The notes beneath the pieces were generated by a model. It had not been told where the DNA came from. It did not search any database and saw nothing but the letters and a program-made list of their open reading frames with translations. From IMG/VR virus record IMGVR_UViG_3300042485_000002, positions 1 to 27,152 of that record: a stretch of DNA of 27,152 nucleotides; one strand, given 5' to 3'. Source of the stretch: a virus. Shown here piece by piece: positions 24,090 through 27,152 of the stretch. Position 1 is the first letter of the stretch, and the number at the start of each line of letters is the position of its first letter. The position numbers and the translations under genes were made by a program.

Positions 24090-24362
24090 ATGTGGACACA
24101 CTACTGCGAAGCTGAAAAGACCACGATTTCAGTGGGTGACGGTGAGCAATGCAACTGGTGCAATTTATTTACAGGAAGCGGTATGGCAAGCATTAACGAA
24201 ACAGAAGCCCGGTTGAACTCACATGAGGCTGTGTGTGCTTTGCGCTATGAACAAATCAACGCACGCCTTAAGAGGATTGAGAACATCATGCTAAAGACTG
24301 CTGGCATAATGATTTTGGGAATGGGTGGCACGATCTTTTCGGCTGTGTGGATATTGAAATGA
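24090..24362 (+). CDS. Small membrane protein with possible dual start
   Basis: From the ATG at 24090 the product is 90 residues: an N-terminal piece with cysteines (YCEAEKTT and CNWC) followed by a 59-residue protein beginning MASINETEARLNSHEA. This ends in a helix (INARLKRIENIMLK) and one C-terminal membrane segment (AGIMILGMGGTIFSAVWIL). The inner ATG at 24183 has a strong AGGA site six bases upstream, so it is probably the main start, and the longer form may be made as well. A small protein with one membrane helix in this position could be a holin-like or anti-holin partner, but this is inference. Its stop overlaps the next start. Confidence 0.6.
   Translation: MWTHYCEAEKTTISVGDGEQCNWCNLFTGSGMASINETEARLNSHEAVCALRYEQINARLKRIENIMLKTAGIMILGMGGTIFSAVWILK
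24173..24185 (+). promoter_or_regulatory. Strong internal ribosome binding site and start
   Basis: AGGA at 24173-24176 followed six bases later by ATG at 24183 lies within the longer ORF that starts at 24090, and in its frame. It would produce a 59-residue membrane protein lacking the Cys-rich N-terminus. Confidence 0.6.
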
Positions 24363-24457
24363 AAGACTGGGCCGTTAGCTTTATTGCTGCGGCCCTACTT
24401 TGTGGGCTGGTGGTTTGGTGCGCCAAAGTGTTTATTGAGGTGTTGTATGTTGGCTGA
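24359..24457 (+). CDS. 32-residue single-span membrane peptide
   Basis: A very short ORF begins at the ATGA overlap with the previous stop and runs to TGA at 24455-24457. It encodes MKDWAVSFIAAALLCGLVV, then WCAKVFIEVLYVG: a short charged start, one membrane helix and a short tail. Its end overlaps the next gene by eleven bases. The tight fit between two genes and its composition argue that it is translated. It could be a holin-like or regulatory membrane peptide. No family was identified with certainty. Confidence 0.6.
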   Translation: MKDWAVSFIAAALLCGLVVWCAKVFIEVLYVG

Positions 24458-24893
24458 ACTTGCTGCTGCTAATGCGGCCTTTGCAGTAATAAAAGGTGCG
24501 TTGGCAAATGGCAAGGAACTGTCTGCGCTCGGCTCTAGAGTGTTTGACTACTTTGACAACAAGGCAGTGATCCAAGAACGGGCCACCAAAAAGGGCGGCG
24601 GCTCTGACATAGAAGAATTCATGGCGCTTGAGCAACTGAACGCGCAAGAGGTTGAGTTGCGTGAACGGATGGTCTACGCTGGCAGACCCGGCATGTGGGA
24701 GGATTGGCAGAAGTTCCAAGCCGCTGCTGCCCGTAGACGCAGGGAAGCCAAGGAAGAAGCCGCCAGAGAAGCAAAGAGGCGGCAGCGGCAGCTTGAAGAC
24801 ATGGCTGAGTACATAGCCATCGGATTGGGAGTAATCGTCCTTGCTGGCCTTCTGGTAGGCGGCATTGTTTTTTACATGAAGCACCTGAGATGA
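24447..24893 (+). CDS. Charged membrane-anchored protein of unknown function
   Basis: The start is placed at the ATG at 24447, which has GAGG seven bases upstream; an earlier start at 24384 would overlap the whole preceding small gene. The 148-residue product begins MLAELAAANAAFAVIKGAL. The middle part contains the motif YAGRPGMWEDWQKF (about residues 76-90), and the stretch from about 88 to 121 is rich in Arg, Lys and Glu and helical. One membrane segment spans about 122-143, with a short basic C-terminus. It fits a tail-anchored protein of the lysis or membrane-associated region. Its stop overlaps the next start by ATGA. Confidence 0.75.
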   Translation: MLAELAAANAAFAVIKGALANGKELSALGSRVFDYFDNKAVIQERATKKGGGSDIEEFMALEQLNAQEVELRERMVYAGRPGMWEDWQKFQAAAARRRREAKEEAAREAKRRQRQLEDMAEYIAIGLGVIVLAGLLVGGIVFYMKHLR

Positions 24894-25498
24894 GCGAAAA
24901 GCCTGAGTCCATCATTGACAAAGTGCTGTCCTATGTAGACAGCCCGTTCAAGCTGTTTGCCATCCTTGTGATGGGCATGGTGGCCTTTGCCGGGTACTTC
25001 CTTTGGCAGAACCAGACCTTCATGTTTGACGCTTACAAAGAGTCCAAGAAGCTGCCAGAGATCAACGCTGCAAGGGCCGATGATGCCAGTTCCATGCTGC
25101 TCAAAAAGACGAACGCAACCGTGGTGGCGGTGTTCAAGGTCAACCCGTTGTTTAACAGCCGGGTGCTGTACAAAGCCTACACCAAGGACGGGCGCGACAA
25201 GACGATTGAAGACATTGATGTAGGCCTGTTTAGCCAAAACTCTGCCAACAACGCTGATGTGGTCAAGTTGATGACCAATGAGATTCCCTGCGGCGACTAC
25301 CGCTATGCTCAGTCTGAGGTGGGCTTGTGGTACTTGGAAAAGGGCGTGACGTTTACCTGCCGGGTCAGCGTACCACCTGACAGCCACCGCTTTGTAGGAC
25401 AGGTCACGGTCGGGTGGGCAGAGCCACCGCAAGACATTCAACAAGTAAAATTCATGCTGGAGATCGCCAGCGCAATGCTAACCAAAAGGGGTAATTAA
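24890..25498 (+). CDS. Membrane protein with large external domain, function unknown
   Basis: The 202-residue protein has a short N-terminal cytoplasmic part, one membrane helix (about residues 20-39) and a roughly 160-residue domain that should face the periplasm. That domain includes AVFKVNPLFNSRVLYKAY, GLWYLEKGVTFTCRVSVPPD and two cysteines (C134 and C157) that could form a disulfide. It is mixed alpha/beta rather than a long coiled coil, unlike known inner spanins. The gene lies between other membrane proteins and the holin, so it may assist lysis or protect the cell from superinfection; function is not known. Confidence 0.75.
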   Translation: MSEKPESIIDKVLSYVDSPFKLFAILVMGMVAFAGYFLWQNQTFMFDAYKESKKLPEINAARADDASSMLLKKTNATVVAVFKVNPLFNSRVLYKAYTKDGRDKTIEDIDVGLFSQNSANNADVVKLMTNEIPCGDYRYAQSEVGLWYLEKGVTFTCRVSVPPDSHRFVGQVTVGWAEPPQDIQQVKFMLEIASAMLTKRGN

Positions 25499-25499
25499 T

Positions 25500-25997
25500 A
25501 TGGATTGGCTTAAACAAATCGCACCTACCATCGCTACTGCAATGGGTGGCCCACTAGCGGGTATGGCTGTGTCGGCTATCTCCAAAGCTATTGGCGTTGA
25601 CCCTGACAAAGTTGGAGACATGATTAGCAACAACAAGCTGTCGGCAGAACAAATCGCACAGGTCAAAATTGCTGAAATTGAACTTCAAAAGCAAGCGCAA
25701 GAACTTGGCCTTAACTTTGAAAAGCTAGAGGTGGAAGACCGCAAGTCAGCACGGGAGATGCAAGCCACCACTCGCAGCATGATGCCACCTATCTTGGCTG
25801 GCGCTGTGACCATTGGTTTTTTTGGCATTATGGTAATGATGTTCTTTAACCAAATTGACAGCAACAACCCTGCAATCTTGATGATGCTTGGCAGCTTGGG
25901 TACTGCGTGGACGGGCATCATTGCCTACTATTTTGGATCGTCTGCTGGTTCACAAGCCAAGACCGATTTGCTTTCTAAATCTGGAGCATCTAAGTGA
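25500..25997 (+). CDS. Holin (GTA-type, three membrane segments)
   Basis: The 165-residue protein has a hydrophobic N-terminal segment (about residues 8-32) and a charged helical middle (to about 95). Two C-terminal membrane helices (about 96-116 and 125-146) lead into a conserved end GTAWTGIIAYYFGSSAGSQAK. This matches the GTA_holin_3TM family, which forms holes in the inner membrane to release endolysin. The gene lies directly before the endolysin, and its stop overlaps the endolysin start. An AGGGG ribosome binding site precedes the ATG. Confidence 0.85.
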   Translation: MDWLKQIAPTIATAMGGPLAGMAVSAISKAIGVDPDKVGDMISNNKLSAEQIAQVKIAEIELQKQAQELGLNFEKLEVEDRKSAREMQATTRSMMPPILAGAVTIGFFGIMVMMFFNQIDSNNPAILMMLGSLGTAWTGIIAYYFGSSAGSQAKTDLLSKSGASK

Positions 25998-26590
25998 TTA
26001 CTGCTGAACAACTTAAAGAATTGCACATTAGTGGCGATTGGCTAGAGCCTTTAAATGAGGCTATGCAACGCTATGAAATCAACACGCCACTGCGTATAGC
26101 TGCTTTTATTGGTCAATGCGCTCACGAATCAGGCAACTTTAAGACTCTGCAAGAAAACTTGAATTACTCAGCGGAAGCCCTGTGCCGGGTCTGGCCTAGC
26201 CGATTCCCTAATCTTGAGGCAGCACAACCGTATCACCGCAATCCCGACAAGATTGCAAACAAGGTGTATGGTGGTCGTATGGGGAATGGAACCGAAGAAA
26301 CTGAGGAAGGCAGCTTGTACAAGGGCAGAGGTCTGGTCCAATTGACTGGCAAGGACAATTACATTTTGTGCAGCGATGCCTTGCGTGAAGATTTCATTCA
26401 TTCGCCTGACCTCCTATTGTCACCAAAATACGCAGCACTTTCAGCGGCTTGGTTTTGGAATAAGCGTGGCCTAAACAAAGAGGCTGATGCAAAAGATTAT
26501 GTCGCCATGACTAAGAAGATCAATGGCGGCACAATCGGCTTAGAGGATCGACTCAAGCACATCAATCATGTGCTGGAAGTCTTGTCTTGA
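25994..26590 (+). CDS. Endolysin, GH19 chitinase-like lysozyme
   Basis: The 198-residue protein degrades peptidoglycan. The family motif FIGQCAHESGNF with catalytic Glu45, the substrate stretch YKGRGLVQLTGKDNY (residues 109-123) and the C-terminal MTKKINGG are all present. No signal peptide is visible, so export depends on the holin. The start is a GTG overlapping the holin stop (GTGA), with no ATG nearby. The last 25 bases overlap the end of a gene on the opposite strand. Confidence 0.92.
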   Translation: MITAEQLKELHISGDWLEPLNEAMQRYEINTPLRIAAFIGQCAHESGNFKTLQENLNYSAEALCRVWPSRFPNLEAAQPYHRNPDKIANKVYGGRMGNGTEETEEGSLYKGRGLVQLTGKDNYILCSDALREDFIHSPDLLLSPKYAALSAAWFWNKRGLNKEADAKDYVAMTKKINGGTIGLEDRLKHINHVLEVLS

Positions 26591-26877
26591 TATTCCAACT
26601 CAAGCAATAACTCTAAGTAGTGAATGGCTTTGCGTATGTCAGCAGCGCCGCCTTTGGTTTTGTACCTAGTAACATATTTCACTACGTTTCCGGCACAAAA
26701 ACCTAGATTGTTGGCGTGAATGTAAACGATAGGCTGGATGCCTTTGTCTTTGTAGTGATTACCCGACTCTTGTTTATCAAGGGCAGACACATGAACAGTT
26801 GCTTGTGTACTAATACGCATACCGCAATGCCCAAGATTTACACAATGAGTTGGATTTGTACAAGTATTGCAAAGCAT
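26566..26877 (-). CDS. DUF3310 protein with an N-terminal four-cysteine motif
   Basis: The reading starts at ATG 26877 on the minus strand; AAGGAG lies five bases upstream. A GTG codon one codon earlier is less likely. The 103-residue product begins with cysteines spaced C-x2-C-x5-C-x5-C (CNTCTNPTHCVNLGHC), which may bind zinc. The rest is the DUF3310 pattern SGNHYKDKGIQP, then GNVVKYVTRYKTKGG and ADIRKAIHYLELLLE. DUF3310 proteins occur widely in phage early regions and have been called nucleotide-kinase-like, but the role is unsure. It ends inside the endolysin gene in convergent orientation and starts over the stop of the MazG-like gene. Confidence 0.88.
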   Translation of the reverse strand: MLCNTCTNPTHCVNLGHCGMRISTQATVHVSALDKQESGNHYKDKGIQPIVYIHANNLGFCAGNVVKYVTRYKTKGGAADIRKAIHYLELLLELEYQDKTSST

Positions 26878-27152
26878 CACGACTCCTTTACAAATTGACC
26901 TGCTTTGTTCATATAACCTTTGCGTGGCTCTATGACCTTGTAGGCGTTATAGAAACATTGGCGCAAGTCCAAGTCGCACAACACACCTACGTTGACCAGC
27001 GTGACCATAACGTCACCAATGGCATCAGCAATTTCCTCACGGTCATTGGCGGCAACAGCAGCAAGCAACTCGCCAGCTTCCTCAAGCGTTTTCTTTGCTT
27101 GGCCTAACGCTGTACCGTTTTCGTAAATGTCCCGGTCTTTTGCCCACTGCAT
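26877..27152 (-). CDS. MazG-like nucleotide pyrophosphohydrolase, truncated by window edge
   Basis: The 91 visible codons include the all-alpha NTP pyrophosphohydrolase signature EExxE followed by ExxD (TLEEAGELL, then REEIADAIGDVMV). The residues that hold Mg are intact. The ATG lies at the very edge of the window; family members usually have more N-terminal sequence, so the gene probably starts outside. It should hydrolyse nucleotide triphosphates to clean the pool or lower alarmone-like signals during infection. It is cotranscribed with the DUF3310 gene, whose start overlaps its stop. Confidence 0.85.
   Translation of the reverse strand: MQWAKDRDIYENGTALGQAKKTLEEAGELLAAVAANDREEIADAIGDVMVTLVNVGVLCDLDLRQCFYNAYKVIEPRKGYMNKAGQFVKES

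Noticed and set aside
24384-24446. Earlier start for the charged membrane protein
   Set aside because: It would overlap nearly the whole 32-residue gene in another frame, and the ATG at 24447 has its own GAGG site.
26716-27107. Plus-strand frames opposite the DUF3310 and MazG-like genes
   Set aside because: The minus-strand products carry clear family motifs, while the plus-strand ones do not.

Overview
The window is about 27 kb of a tailed double-stranded DNA phage genome (or prophage) with a long, non-contractile tail (siphovirus). The gene order is that of an HK97/lambda-type morphogenesis operon. No contractile-tail genes (sheath, baseplate wedges) are visible, and neither is an integrase, repressor or tRNA. 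A Gram-negative host is likely but not proven: there are AGGAG-type ribosome binding sites, a GH19 endolysin without a signal peptide, and a GTA-type three-helix holin. Gene packing is very tight, with ATGA, TAATG and TGATG overlaps throughout. No stretch longer than 300 bases lacks a gene.

Layout on the + strand. 1-103: G-rich, palindromic leader, a candidate packaging or cos region. 104-2132: small and large terminase subunits. 2157-6914: head genes (portal, small overlapping ORF, prohead protease, major capsid protein, intrinsic terminator, second capsid-like protein). 6918-8353: connector, head closure and tail terminator. 8391-9413: two tandem tail tube paralogues. 9413-9853: two small unknown genes. 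9857-10650: tail assembly chaperones G and GT, joined by a -1 frameshift at a canonical A AAA AAC site. 10652-15303: HK97 gp10-like protein, tape measure, two minor tail/hub proteins and a GNAT-fold acetyltransferase. 15306-18641: tip attachment protein J. 18651-23784: tail fibre and collar proteins with a fibre-assembly chaperone. 23793-25498: small Cys-rich and membrane proteins. 25500-26590: holin and endolysin.

On the - strand at the right edge, a DUF3310 protein and the end of a MazG-like nucleotide pyrophosphohydrolase converge on the endolysin. They look like the start of an oppositely transcribed early/metabolic block that continues beyond the window.

The most interesting points are: (1) both the capsid gene and the tail tube gene are tandemly duplicated into diverged paralogues, and the capsid pair is split by a strong terminator that should make the second copy a minor component; (2) a GNAT acetyltransferase sits where lambda has its K peptidase, just before J; (3) two hairpins with the same AGTA loop precede a distal tail gene, and the second covers its ribosome binding site; (4) several small membrane proteins of unknown function, one only 32 residues long, are packed before the holin, and no recognisable spanin pair is present. 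All family assignments are from reading the translated sequences; no database search was run.
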